DNA of 64,000 nucleotides. It comes from Paraburkholderia tagetis (GTDB lineage: Bacteria; Pseudomonadota; Gammaproteobacteria; Burkholderiales; Burkholderiaceae). Below are positions 50,431 to 60,838 of the stretch, piece by piece. Both the position numbers and the translations under genes were made by a program. Below the pieces are notes generated by a model. That model did no database searches and was not told the origin of the DNA. It saw only the letters and a program-made list of their open reading frames with translations. Each line of letters starts with the position of its first letter. Position 1 is the first letter of the stretch. Where the stretch lies: NCBI RefSeq assembly GCF_022213065.1, contig NZ_JAKLJA010000005.1, forward strand, positions 124,001-188,000. The letters are read 5' to 3'.

Positions 50431-50457
50431 TTGACAAGCCTTGGGCTATGCTAAATT
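50431..50457 (+). promoter_or_regulatory. Promoter of the SDR-ACAD operon
   Basis: Perfect -35 TTGACA (50431-50436), a 15-bp spacer and -10 TAAATT (50452-50457) preceded by TGC, giving an extended -10. The start site would fall near 50464, inside operator O2. Confidence 0.6.
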
Positions 50458-50459
50458 AT

Positions 50460-50490
50460 TACTCATTAGTACATATGTTACTTTGAAGTA
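50460..50490. promoter_or_regulatory. Candidate TetR operator O2 (double palindrome)
   Basis: TACT-CATT-AGTA (50460-50471), a 7-bp gap, then TACT-TTGA-AGTA (50479-50490). The geometry is the same as O1 at 46397, although the spacers and gap differ in sequence, so the palindromes themselves are conserved. Confidence 0.78.
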
Positions 50491-50581
50491 GATATTTGCC
50501 TGACCAGCGCTCTAGACCAGTTCGGGCTGGAGCGCTGCTCAAGCTGGCGTATCGAAAACTGACGTTGACGTGGAGGCGGAG

Positions 50582-51343
50582 ATGCAAATCAGGAATGTGG
50601 CGGCAATCGTGACGGGAGGGGCTTCCGGCTTGGGTGGCGCGGCGGCGAAACGGCTGGCCGATGCGGGTGCGAAGGTTGCGATCTTCGATCTGAACGAGGA
50701 ACTGGGGCGTGTGCATGCCGCGGCCATCGGTGGGATTTTCCTCAAGGTCGACGTGACTGACGAGGCAGCCGTTGCCCAAGCTATTGCCGAGGCCGAGGCG
50801 CAGCATGGCCCGGCCCGGATTCTGGTCAATTCCGCCGGTGTGGGGACGCCCGCCAAAGTGATCGACCGCGATGGCAAGCCGCTGCCCCTCAAGACTTTCT
50901 CCAAAATCATTTCAGTCAATCTGCTCGGCACCTTCAACGTGCTTTCGCAGTTCGCTGCCCGGCTGCATTCGGCCGAAAAAGAGGGGGAGGAGCGCGGCGT
51001 GATCGTGAATGTCGCAAGCGTCGCCGCCTTCGACGGGCAGATCGGTCAGCCGGCCTATGCCGCGTCGAAAGCGGGCATCGTTGGCATGACCCTGCCCATC
51101 GCGCGCGAACTCGCCCGCTACGCGATTCGCGTGATGACCATCGCCCCCGGGATTTTCATGACGCCGCTGCTCGCAAGCCTGCCGCAAGAGGCGCAGGATT
51201 CGCTCGGGCAGCAGGTGCCGTTTCCGAGCCGTCTTGGCCAGCCCGACGAGTTTGCGCAACTTGTCGAGGCGATCGTGACGAACCCGATGCTCAACGGCGA
51301 GGTCATCCGTCTCGACGGCGCGATCCGGATGGCGCCGCGATGA
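50582..51343 (+). CDS. Short-chain dehydrogenase, 3-hydroxyacyl-CoA dehydrogenase type
   Basis: A 253-residue classical SDR resembling HSD10 (type 2 3-hydroxyacyl-CoA or 2-methyl-3-hydroxybutyryl-CoA dehydrogenase). The NAD site TGGASGLGGAAA is at residues 11-22, Asp at strand 2 (VAIFDLN) points to NAD(H), and NSAGVG follows. The catalytic residues are Ser146, Tyr159 and Lys163 (PAYAASKAG). It probably oxidises a 3-hydroxyacyl-CoA before thiolysis; reduction of a 4-ketoacyl-CoA, as by LvaD, is an alternative. The ATG at 50582 has GGAGG 5 nt upstream. It is the first gene of the operon and overlaps the ACAD gene by 4 bp. Confidence 0.85.
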   Translation: MQIRNVAAIVTGGASGLGGAAAKRLADAGAKVAIFDLNEELGRVHAAAIGGIFLKVDVTDEAAVAQAIAEAEAQHGPARILVNSAGVGTPAKVIDRDGKPLPLKTFSKIISVNLLGTFNVLSQFAARLHSAEKEGEERGVIVNVASVAAFDGQIGQPAYAASKAGIVGMTLPIARELARYAIRVMTIAPGIFMTPLLASLPQEAQDSLGQQVPFPSRLGQPDEFAQLVEAIVTNPMLNGEVIRLDGAIRMAPR

Positions 51344-52512
51344 GCTACCCGGACTACGCCGAGGCATCCGCGATTGCAGAGCGGGTCGAGCGTTTCGTGC
51401 GTGACGTCGTGGTTCCGTATGAACGCGATGCACGCCGAGACCATCACAACTGCCCCACCGAGGCGCTGATTGTCGAGCTTCGGCAAAAGGCGCGGGAAGC
51501 GGGGGTGATGACGCCGCACATCCTGAGCGACGGCAGCCATCTCAGCCATCGTGGTACGGCCCTGGTCCTGACCAAAACAGGGTTGTCTCCGCTGGGTCCA
51601 TTGGCATGCAATACCGCGGCTCCAGATGAAGGCAACATGTACTTGCTGGGGAAAGTCGGCAGCCCGGAGATCAAGGCGCGCTTTCTCGAGCCGCTGGTCC
51701 TGGGGGAAGCGCGCTCGGCATTTTTCATGACCGAGCCGGCGAGCGAGGAGGGAGCAGGCTCCGATCCGTCGATGATGAAGACGGCTTGCCGGCGCGATGG
51801 CGACGGTTGGGTGATTCGCGGCCGCAAGGCGTTCATCACGGGCGCCGACGGTGCGCAGATTGGCGTTGTCATGGCGAAGGCGGATGAAGGTGCGTGCATG
51901 TTCCTGGTTGACCTGCCGAACCCCTCGATCCGGATCGAGCAGGTGCCGCGCACGATCGACTCGTCCATGCCGGGTGGTCATGCAACCTTGTACATCGACG
52001 ACCTTTATGTCCCCGCGAATCAAATGCTCGGCGATGCCGGAGAGGGCTTTCGCTACGCACAGGTGCGCCTGGCGCCCGCGCGGCTGACCCACTGCATGCG
52101 CTGGTACGGCGCGTGTCTGCGCGCGAACGAGATCGCCACGGGCTACGCGAACCGGCGGACGGCGTTCGGCAAGTTGCTGATCGACCACGAGGGCGTGGGA
52201 TTCATGCTCGCCGAAAACCTGATCGAACTGCAGCAGGTGGAGTTGATGATCGATTGGTGTGCCGATGCGCTCGACAAAGGGCTGCAGGGCATTACCGAAA
52301 GCTCGATGGCCAAGGTCGCAGTTAGCGAAGCCCTGATGCGAGTTGCGGATCGTTGCGTCCAGGTCATGGGCGGCAGTGGCCTGACTGAAGAGACGATCGT
52401 CGAGCAGGTGTTTCGGGAAATTCGCGCGTTCCGGATCTATGACGGCCCGACTGAAGTGCATAAATGGTCGATCGCGAAGAAGATCAAACGTGACTGGAGT
52501 ATGAAGCCATGA
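51340..52512 (+). CDS. Acyl-CoA dehydrogenase of the ACAD10/ACAD11 type
   Basis: A 390-residue flavoprotein of the acyl-CoA dehydrogenase fold. The FAD/substrate motif is FFMTEPASEEGAGSDPSMM near residue 130. The C-terminal segment reads RIYDGPTEVHKWSIAKKI: where ordinary ACADs have a catalytic Glu in YEGT, this has Asp368 in YDGPTEVH. That DGPxEVH form is what I recall for ACAD10/11 proteins, which act on 4-phosphorylated acyl-CoAs in the breakdown of 4-hydroxy acids. The partner phosphotransferase is encoded directly downstream with a 4-bp overlap. In human ACAD11 the two domains are fused. The P. putida levulinate enzymes LvaC and LvaA are comparable. Confidence 0.85.
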   Translation: MSYPDYAEASAIAERVERFVRDVVVPYERDARRDHHNCPTEALIVELRQKAREAGVMTPHILSDGSHLSHRGTALVLTKTGLSPLGPLACNTAAPDEGNMYLLGKVGSPEIKARFLEPLVLGEARSAFFMTEPASEEGAGSDPSMMKTACRRDGDGWVIRGRKAFITGADGAQIGVVMAKADEGACMFLVDLPNPSIRIEQVPRTIDSSMPGGHATLYIDDLYVPANQMLGDAGEGFRYAQVRLAPARLTHCMRWYGACLRANEIATGYANRRTAFGKLLIDHEGVGFMLAENLIELQQVELMIDWCADALDKGLQGITESSMAKVAVSEALMRVADRCVQVMGGSGLTEETIVEQVFREIRAFRIYDGPTEVHKWSIAKKIKRDWSMKP

Positions 52513-53576
52513 GCGCCGTCGGACAGGATGCGAATAGCGGGGCCGGTGACGTGCGTGATGCGATGCGTTTCGAATCCGCAGCGCTCGAACGCTGGATGCA
52601 CGAACACGTCGCCGGGTTTCGCGGGCCGCTGACCGTGTCGCAGTTCAAGGGTGGGCAGTCGAATCCGACCTACCGGCTCGAGTCGCCGTCGGGCAGCTAT
52701 GTGCTGCGCCGCAAGCCGCCCGGTGAGATCCTGAAGGGCGCCCATGCAGTGGAGCGCGAAGCGCGGGTGCAGCAGGCACTGCGCGCGGCGGGTTTCCCCG
52801 TTGCGAGGATCCACGGCCTGTGTGTCGACGAGTCGGTCATCGGCAGCTGGTTCTACGTCATGGAACTGGTCGAGGGCCGCATTTTCTGGGACGCGACCTT
52901 TCCGGGTGTCGCCGACGATCAGCGTGCGCGCTACTTCGATGCCATGAACGCTACGATGGCCGCGCTGCATCGGATCGATCCCGGCGCAATCGGCCTCGCG
53001 GACTACGGCAAATCCGGAAATTACTTCGCTCGCCAGATCGGCCGCTGGTCCAGGCAATATCTGGACGATACCGATGCCGGCCGCGATGCCCACATGGATG
53101 CACTGATCGAATGGCTGCCCGCGAACCTTCCAGCCGATGAGGCGTCGAGCGTCGTGCACGGGGATTTTCGCTGCGACAACATGATCTTCCATCCGACGCA
53201 GCCGGTGGTGGTGGCGGTGCTGGATTGGGAGTTGTCGACACTCGGCGATCCGCTGGCCGACTTCGCGTACCACGCGATGATGTACCAGATGCCGCCGCAT
53301 ATCGTTGCCGGGCTGGCGGGAGCCGATTTGACTGCGCTGCGCATTCCCGACGAGCGCTCCTATGTGCGCGATTATTGCGCGCGTACCGGGCGAACCGGTA
53401 TCGAAAACTGGCCGTTCTATATCGCGTTTAATTTCTTCCGGATGGCGGCGATTTTCCATGGCATCAAGGGGCGCGCGATACGGGGCACGGCTGCGTCCGA
53501 GCATGCGCGCGAACGCGCGGAGAGTTTCCCGGTGCTGGCGGAACTGGCGTACCGGGCAATGAAGGAGTGCCAATGA
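52509..53576 (+). CDS. APH-family phosphotransferase (ACAD11 N-domain type)
   Basis: A 355-residue kinase-like protein. The N-lobe has FKGGQSNPTYRLESPSGSYVLRRKPPGE, with the ATP-binding Lys/Arg region, and AHAVEREARVQQAL. The catalytic loop is VVHGDFRCDNMIF, with Asp219 and the metal-binding Asn. The DxE-type motif VLDWELSTLGDPLADFAYH has Asp239. These match the aminoglycoside phosphotransferase-like domain fused to ACAD11 and the LvaA group, which phosphorylate the 4-hydroxyl of a hydroxyacyl-CoA. It overlaps the ACAD gene before it and the crotonase gene after it by 4 bp each. The small LvaB subunit needed by P. putida LvaA has no counterpart I can find here. Confidence 0.86.
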   Translation: MSAVGQDANSGAGDVRDAMRFESAALERWMHEHVAGFRGPLTVSQFKGGQSNPTYRLESPSGSYVLRRKPPGEILKGAHAVEREARVQQALRAAGFPVARIHGLCVDESVIGSWFYVMELVEGRIFWDATFPGVADDQRARYFDAMNATMAALHRIDPGAIGLADYGKSGNYFARQIGRWSRQYLDDTDAGRDAHMDALIEWLPANLPADEASSVVHGDFRCDNMIFHPTQPVVVAVLDWELSTLGDPLADFAYHAMMYQMPPHIVAGLAGADLTALRIPDERSYVRDYCARTGRTGIENWPFYIAFNFFRMAAIFHGIKGRAIRGTAASEHARERAESFPVLAELAYRAMKECQ

Positions 53577-54365
53577 ACAATGCACACGTATTGTTTTCAG
53601 TGGACGGGCCGGTTGCGACCATCAAATTGAATCGGCCGGAGGTTGGCAACGCGATCGGTCTGCCGCTGGCGCGCGCGCTGCTCGAGGCCGCGATCCGCTG
53701 CGATCACGATCCCGCGATTCGTTGCGTCGTGCTGACCGGGAACGGGCGACTGTTCTGCGCCGGCGGAGATCTGGCCGAGTTCCGCACCGCGGGAGACGGG
53801 ATTCCCGGCTACCTCAGCGAGCTGGCCGGCATCCTGCATCTGGCCATTTCCCGGCTCATGCGCATGCCCAAGCCATTAGTTGTGCTGGTCAACGGTCCGG
53901 CCGCCGGCGCAGGCCTCAGTCTCGCGATCATGGGCGATATCGTGCTCGCGACCCGCTCGGCGCATTTCACGCCTGCATACGGCGCGGTCGGGTTGAGCCC
54001 CGACGGCGGTCTGAGCTGGCTGTTGCCGCGCTTCATCGGCATGAGGCGCGCGCAGGAAATGATTGTCGCGAACCGCCGCGTGGCGGCGGTCGAAGCCGAG
54101 TCAATCGGACTCGTCACGCGTGTAGTCGACGACGACGCGCTCGCGAGCGAAGGGGCGAAACTGGTGCAATCGCTGGTCGCGTCTGCGACGCAGGCCATCG
54201 GCGCGACGCGGCGTCTATTGCTGGAAACGTATGAGAACGGACTCGAGGCTCACCTGGAAAAAGAGGCGCGCAGTATCGCGGCCCTGAGCTCGGGTCCCGA
54301 GGTTCGAGAAGGCGTCGCTGCATTTTCGGAACAGCGAAAACCGAATTTCTGTCTGGAGAACATCA

Positions 54366-54373
<8 letters not shown>
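53573..54373 (+). CDS. Crotonase-fold enoyl-CoA hydratase/isomerase
   Basis: A 266-residue crotonase. The oxyanion-hole segments are FCAGGDLAEF (about 61-70) and NGPAAGAGLSL (107-117). The two hydratase glutamates appear to be missing. The first falls near Ser116 in GLSLAIMGD and the second near Tyr136 in FTPAYG. An Asp (Asp144, GLSPDGGLSW) sits where isomerase-type crotonases such as PaaG have their catalytic Asp. So a double-bond isomerase is more likely than a hydratase; this alignment was done by eye. The ATG at 53573 has AAGGAG at 6 nt and overlaps the kinase stop by 4 bp. It overlaps the thiolase gene by 8 bp. Confidence 0.82.
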
Positions 54374-56511
<2,138 letters not shown>

Positions 56512-56549
56512 CGAATATCGAAACCCGAATCCCATTGAGGAAAATTGAC

Positions 56550-57740
56550 ATGTCCGATCCTGTGGTAATTGTCTCCGCCGCCCGTACCCCGATGGGCAAG
56601 TTCCAGGGCGCATTTTCGGGCTTGACCGCTTCGAATCTGGGTTCTTTGGCTATCAAGGCTGCGATCGAGCGTGGCGGCATCGACGCCAGTCTGATCGACG
56701 AAGTATTGCTGGGATGCGTGCTCCAGGCAGGACAAGGGCAGGCGCCGGCCCGGCAGGCAGCCATTCAGGCCGATCTGCCGCGGACTGCTGGCTGCACGAC
56801 GATACACAAGGTGTGCGGATCCGGGATGAAGGCCGCGATGCTCGGACATGACGGTATTCTGGCGGGATCGTACAGGGCCGCCGTCGTTGGGGGCATGGAG
56901 TCCATGACCAATGCGCCTTACCTGGTGCCGAAAGCTCGTGGAGGCTATCGCCTCGGACATGCCCAGTTGCTGGATCACATGTTCTTTGACGGATTGGAGG
57001 ACGCTTACTCCGATGAGACACGGGGTCGCCTGATGGGAACATTTGCCGAAGAATGTGCGGCCGGTTACGGCTTCACCCGGGAAATGCAGGATGATTTCGC
57101 GATTCGATCGACCCTTCGCGCCAGGCAGGCCTGCACCGACGGCGGCTTCGATTGGGAGGTAATTCCGGTCAACGTGACCAGCCGGGCGGGCAGCGTCATC
57201 ATCGATAGGGATGAAGGGCCCTTCGCGGTCGATATCGAGCGGATTCCGACGCTCAAAGCGGCCTTCGCAAAAAATGGAACGGTAACGGCCGCCAATTCGT
57301 CGTCGATATCCGATGGTGCGGCGGCGATGGTTTTGATGCGGGCTTCCCAGGCAGACAAGCATGGTCTTTCGCCGATTGCCCGTATCGTCGGACATACAAC
57401 GCACGCGGGTATTCCGGCGCAGTTTCCGTCAGCGCCGGTCGGCGCAATACGGAAGCTGTTCGAGTTGACTGGCTGGAACGAGAAGTCGACGGATCTCTTT
57501 GAGATCAATGAGGCGTTTGCAGTGGTCGCGATGGCCGCTGAGCATGATCTGGGACTTGATCCCGACAAATTGAACGTACATGGGGGGGCCTGCGCGTTGG
57601 GGCACCCGATAGGTGCCTCGGGTGCGCGGCTTGTCGTTACGCTCCTCGGTGCGTTGCGCAAGCACGGCCGCAAGCGTGGGGTTGCGTCACTCTGCATTGG
57701 CGGAGGAGAGGCCACCGCTATGGCCGTCGAGATGCTCTGA
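56550..57740 (+). CDS. Second thiolase (acetyl-CoA acetyltransferase type)
   Basis: A 396-residue thiolase distinct from the one at 54366. The N-terminus MSDPVVIVSAARTPMGKFQGAFSGLTASNLG and the Cys89 motif TIHKVCGSGMKAAMLG are biosynthetic/AtoB-like. The His is in GGACALGHPIGASGAR and the second Cys in SLCIGGGEATAM. The ATG at 56550 (upstream GAGG) is the family start; the open frame back to 56385 overlaps the FMN-enzyme gene. Two thiolases in one operon suggest two rounds of cleavage or two chain types. A 131-bp scar region follows. Confidence 0.9.
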   Translation: MSDPVVIVSAARTPMGKFQGAFSGLTASNLGSLAIKAAIERGGIDASLIDEVLLGCVLQAGQGQAPARQAAIQADLPRTAGCTTIHKVCGSGMKAAMLGHDGILAGSYRAAVVGGMESMTNAPYLVPKARGGYRLGHAQLLDHMFFDGLEDAYSDETRGRLMGTFAEECAAGYGFTREMQDDFAIRSTLRARQACTDGGFDWEVIPVNVTSRAGSVIIDRDEGPFAVDIERIPTLKAAFAKNGTVTAANSSSISDGAAAMVLMRASQADKHGLSPIARIVGHTTHAGIPAQFPSAPVGAIRKLFELTGWNEKSTDLFEINEAFAVVAMAAEHDLGLDPDKLNVHGGACALGHPIGASGARLVVTLLGALRKHGRKRGVASLCIGGGEATAMAVEML

Positions 57741-57747
57741 TGCTTCG

Positions 57748-57804
57748 GGATGGACCAGCTTCTGCCTGACCGAACCCCATGCCGGCTCGGACGCAAGCGC
57801 ATGG
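57748..57804 (+). pseudogene. Fragment of a second acyl-CoA dehydrogenase gene
   Basis: Nineteen codons read GWTSFCLTEPHAGSDASAW then TGA. CLTEPHAGSDAS is the classical ACAD FAD/substrate motif. No start and no other ACAD segments surround it, so it appears to be the remains of a deleted ACAD gene between the thiolase and racemase genes. The remaining bases to 57871 show no other recognisable segment. Confidence 0.65.
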
Positions 57805-57871
57805 TGATCGGTAAGGCGGTCGCTGCCGCGCAGGTGTGGTGGCCATTCAACACACAGAGGTACTTTCACTC

Positions 57872-58915
57872 ATGAACCCGCCGCTCGCAGGCATCCGCGT
57901 AATCGAGTTTGAGGGGCTTGGACCCGGACCGCTGGCGGGTCGCATGCTCGCTGACATGGGCGCGCAGGTCACGGTCATTGCCCGGCCGACACGGGGTCCG
58001 GTCAACGCGCGCTTCAGCAGCGAGCACCATGACCCGTTAGCTCGCGGCAAAACGATCGTGACGCTAGATCTGAAGCAGGCAGTGGGGCTAGCCGAGGCAA
58101 TGGATCGAATAGCCGATGCAGATGCGCTGATCGAGGGTAATCGTCCTGGTGTGATGGAGCGGCTCGGGCTTGGCCCCTCCGAGTGTGCGGCACGTAACCC
58201 GCGTCTCGTCTACGGCAGGATGACGGGCTGGGGACAGGACGGACCATTGGCTCAGGCTGCCGGGCACGACCTGAACTATGTGGCGCTGACCGGGCTCCTG
58301 TCTCTATCCGGTCGCGGGGGTCGCGGGGGGCGCGGTAGCGAGCCGCCGAGTGTGCCGCCGACCGTGGTCGGGGATGCGGCCGGCGCACTGGGGCTCGCTT
58401 TCGGCATGGTCTGCGCGATGCTCGAGGCGCGTACAAGCGGTCACGGCCGAGTAGTGGATGGTGCGATTATCGATGTAGTGGCAATGCTCGGCACCATTGC
58501 GCAGTGGATACGTGCCAGTGGACAACTCGATGGCGAGCAACCCAGTCCGTTCCATGATTCGCCGTTCTACGACGTCTACGCCTGCGCCGATGGCAATTAC
58601 GTCACGGTGGGGGCACTGGAGCCGCAGTTCTACGCGCTGCTGCTCAACAAGCTGGGGCTCACTGATGTAGACCCGACAGCTCAATATCACGTTTCAACCT
58701 GGCCCGCGCTTAAGAAACGCTTCGTTTCTCTTTTCGCGAGCCAACCGCGTGCGCATTGGTGTGCGCTGCTCGAGGGCAGCGATGCTTGCTTTGCGCCCGT
58801 GCTAACGCTGGCTGAAGCGGCAGTCCATCCGCACAACGTCGCGCGTGGCATCTATCACGTTGACGCACACGGCGGCATCGAAGTGGCTGGCGCACCTCGG
58901 TTCTTCACGCTTTAG
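57872..58915 (+). CDS. Alpha-methylacyl-CoA racemase (CaiB/BaiF family)
   Basis: A 347-residue family III CoA-transferase-fold protein. The N-terminus LAGIRVIEFEGLGPGPLAGRMLADMGAQV is typical. The racemase residues known from mycobacterial MCR are all present: His132 in AGHDLNYVALTG, Asp168 in VVGDAAGALG and the Glu in VGALEPQFY. That supports 2-methylacyl-CoA racemase over CoA transferase. It epimerises (2R)/(2S)-methyl-branched acyl-CoAs so that the S-specific dehydrogenase can act. The ATG at 57872 gives the family start; a GTG-initiated extension to 57836 exists. A short Gly/Arg repeat (RGGRGGRG, about 148-155) is unusual. It converges with the SDR at 58941, 25 bp apart. Confidence 0.88.
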   Translation: MNPPLAGIRVIEFEGLGPGPLAGRMLADMGAQVTVIARPTRGPVNARFSSEHHDPLARGKTIVTLDLKQAVGLAEAMDRIADADALIEGNRPGVMERLGLGPSECAARNPRLVYGRMTGWGQDGPLAQAAGHDLNYVALTGLLSLSGRGGRGGRGSEPPSVPPTVVGDAAGALGLAFGMVCAMLEARTSGHGRVVDGAIIDVVAMLGTIAQWIRASGQLDGEQPSPFHDSPFYDVYACADGNYVTVGALEPQFYALLLNKLGLTDVDPTAQYHVSTWPALKKRFVSLFASQPRAHWCALLEGSDACFAPVLTLAEAAVHPHNVARGIYHVDAHGGIEVAGAPRFFTL

Positions 58916-58940
58916 CCTGCCGTCGTGATGCCCGCTCTTC

Positions 58941-59729
58941 CTAGCTGCCGCTCACATAGCCCCCATCGACCGGCAAGGTAACCCCCGTGACAAACGCCGC
59001 CGCGGGCGAAGCGAGAAAGACGGCGGCGCCCACGAGATCCTCGGCTTCTCCCCAGCGCTTGAGCGCCGCGCGCGCCGCGATCTTGCCGGCTGACACGGGC
59101 GACTCCCACAGCGCGCGCGTCATGTCCGTGCGATGGTAGCCTGGCGCAATCGCATTCACGCGCACGCCCGCCACGCCGAACGAATGCGCGAGCGCGCGTG
59201 TGAGGCCCAGAATTCCGGTCTTGCTCGCGCAATAGGCGGGCACTTCGACATCCGCGAGATAGCTGAGCATCGACGCGACGTTTACGACCACGCCCTTCGA
59301 ACGTTCGAGCAGCGGCCGCGCCGCCATCGAGAAGCGCATCGCCGCAGTGAGGTTCACGTCGAGGACCTCGCGAAATACGTCGTCACGGTATTCGTCGAAG
59401 GGGCGCGCCACGCCGGCTGCATTGATCAGGATATCCAACGATTCGAGATCGCTGCAAAAGCGGTTGATGTCCTCGACTTCGCGCACGTCGACGCGCTCGA
59501 AGCGGATATGCGAGAGCGTGGCGTCGGCGCGCAGCGCTTCGAGCTTGGCCGCCGAGCTGCCGGTGGCGATCACGCGCGCGCCGAGCGAGGCGAAGCCTTC
59601 GGCGATCGCGAGGCCGATGCCGCTCGTCGCGCCCGAGACGAGCACGGTCTTGCCATTGAAGAGGCCGGGCCGGAAGGCGTGAATTTCGTGTTTTTCCGCG
59701 GAGTCGTGGTGCTGGGCGGTTTGCGTCAT
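58941..59729 (-). CDS. Short-chain dehydrogenase of the sugar/polyol operon
   Basis: A 262-residue classical SDR, unrelated in detail to the one at 50582. The coenzyme motif VLVSGATSGIGLAIAEGF and INAAGVARP are present, and the catalytic Ser-Tyr-Lys lie in VNVASMLSYLADVEVPAYCASKTG. It ends TGVTLPVDGGYVSGS. It resembles 2-deoxy-D-gluconate 3-dehydrogenase-like and polyol-oxidising SDRs. The ATG at 59729 is 2 bp after the gldA-like stop; longer frames upstream are spurious. It is the last gene of a five-gene operon, and no terminator is visible before the convergent racemase gene. Confidence 0.85.
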   Translation of the reverse strand: MTQTAQHHDSAEKHEIHAFRPGLFNGKTVLVSGATSGIGLAIAEGFASLGARVIATGSSAAKLEALRADATLSHIRFERVDVREVEDINRFCSDLESLDILINAAGVARPFDEYRDDVFREVLDVNLTAAMRFSMAARPLLERSKGVVVNVASMLSYLADVEVPAYCASKTGILGLTRALAHSFGVAGVRVNAIAPGYHRTDMTRALWESPVSAGKIAARAALKRWGEAEDLVGAAVFLASPAAAFVTGVTLPVDGGYVSGS

Positions 59730-59731
59730 GG

Positions 59732-60838
59732 TCAGGCAGCTCCTTGCAGGACGAGTGTGTCGAGGCGTGCGCCGTAGCGGTCCATTGCCCTGAGGGCGGC
59801 GACCACCATGTCGGGCTCGACGGGATACGGTTCGTTGTGGATGATTTCGCCCGCGCGGCAGGCGCGCGCTGCCACGGTTTCGAGCGCGTGGCTGTCTTCT
59901 GCCTCCACATTCACCTGGGCGAGGCGCGTGGGCAGGCCGACCGCGCGGCAAAAGCGGAACACGCGCTGGCGTTCGTCGTCGGGGACGGTCGAGAGAAACA
60001 GCGAGGCGAGTACGCCGATCGCCACCTTTTCGCCGTGCAGCAGGCTGTGCGACGAAGGCAGGTCGGCGAGCCCGTGGTGGATCGCGTGCGCGGCGGCCAC
60101 GCCGCCCGATTCGAAACCGATGCCCGAGAGCAGCACGGTGGCTTCGAGCGTCGCGTCGAAGTCGGGCGTGACGATCTGCGCGCGGCAGTCTTCGACGGCC
60201 TGCGGCGCGTGCGCAAACAGCAGGTCGCGGCATAGGCGTGCGGCTTCGAAGGCGAGCGCCGTGCCACGCCCGCCGCACAGGTTGCTCTTATGGGCGCGCC
60301 GGCAGGCCTCGGCTTCGTAGTAGGTCGCCAGCGCGTCGCCAATGCCGGCGATGAAAAAGCGCGCGGGCGCGCGCACGATCACGGCGGTGTCGAGCAGCAC
60401 GAGGTCCGGGTTGCGGCGCACGAAGCGGTCGCGCACCACGCGGCCCGCTTCGTCGTAGATCACGGCGAGCGCACTGCACGGCGCGTCCGAGGCCGCGATG
60501 GTCGGCACGCAGGCGAACGGCAGACGCAGGTCGTCGGCGGCGGCGCGGCCCGTGTCGGTCACCTTGCCGCCGCCGAACGAGACCACCACGTCCGCGCCGC
60601 TCGCGCGGATCCACCCGGCGGTTTCGGCGACCGAGCGCTCGGTGCAGGCGGCGTCGACTTCACGCACCTGCAGCGCGACGCGCTCGGCGCGCGCGAGCAC
60701 CGGTTCGAGCAGCGCCGCGACGTTGCGGTCGACGAGGCAGGCGGCGCGCGAGCCAAGACGCGCGAGTTCGGCATCGAGCGTGGCGAGCGCACCGGCGCCC
60801 TGGACGTAGCGCGAGGGGAAAATGCTGGTTCTCAACAT
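59732..60838 (-). CDS. Glycerol dehydrogenase-family (GldA-like) oxidoreductase
   Basis: A 368-residue metal-dependent (Fe/Zn) alcohol dehydrogenase. The GldA pattern is strong: FGGGKVTDTGRAAADDLRLPFACVPTIAASDAPCSALAVIY for NAD binding and the active site. The metal ligands are Asp in IAGIGDALATYYEAEAC and His in AAHAIHHGLADLPSSHSLLHGEKVAIG. GEIIHNEPYPVEPDMVV is near the end. It oxidises a terminal diol such as glycerol or a related polyol; the exact substrate is open. It overlaps the HAD gene by 7 bp and precedes the SDR by 2 bp. Confidence 0.88.
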   Translation of the reverse strand: MLRTSIFPSRYVQGAGALATLDAELARLGSRAACLVDRNVAALLEPVLARAERVALQVREVDAACTERSVAETAGWIRASGADVVVSFGGGKVTDTGRAAADDLRLPFACVPTIAASDAPCSALAVIYDEAGRVVRDRFVRRNPDLVLLDTAVIVRAPARFFIAGIGDALATYYEAEACRRAHKSNLCGGRGTALAFEAARLCRDLLFAHAPQAVEDCRAQIVTPDFDATLEATVLLSGIGFESGGVAAAHAIHHGLADLPSSHSLLHGEKVAIGVLASLFLSTVPDDERQRVFRFCRAVGLPTRLAQVNVEAEDSHALETVAARACRAGEIIHNEPYPVEPDMVVAALRAMDRYGARLDTLVLQGAA

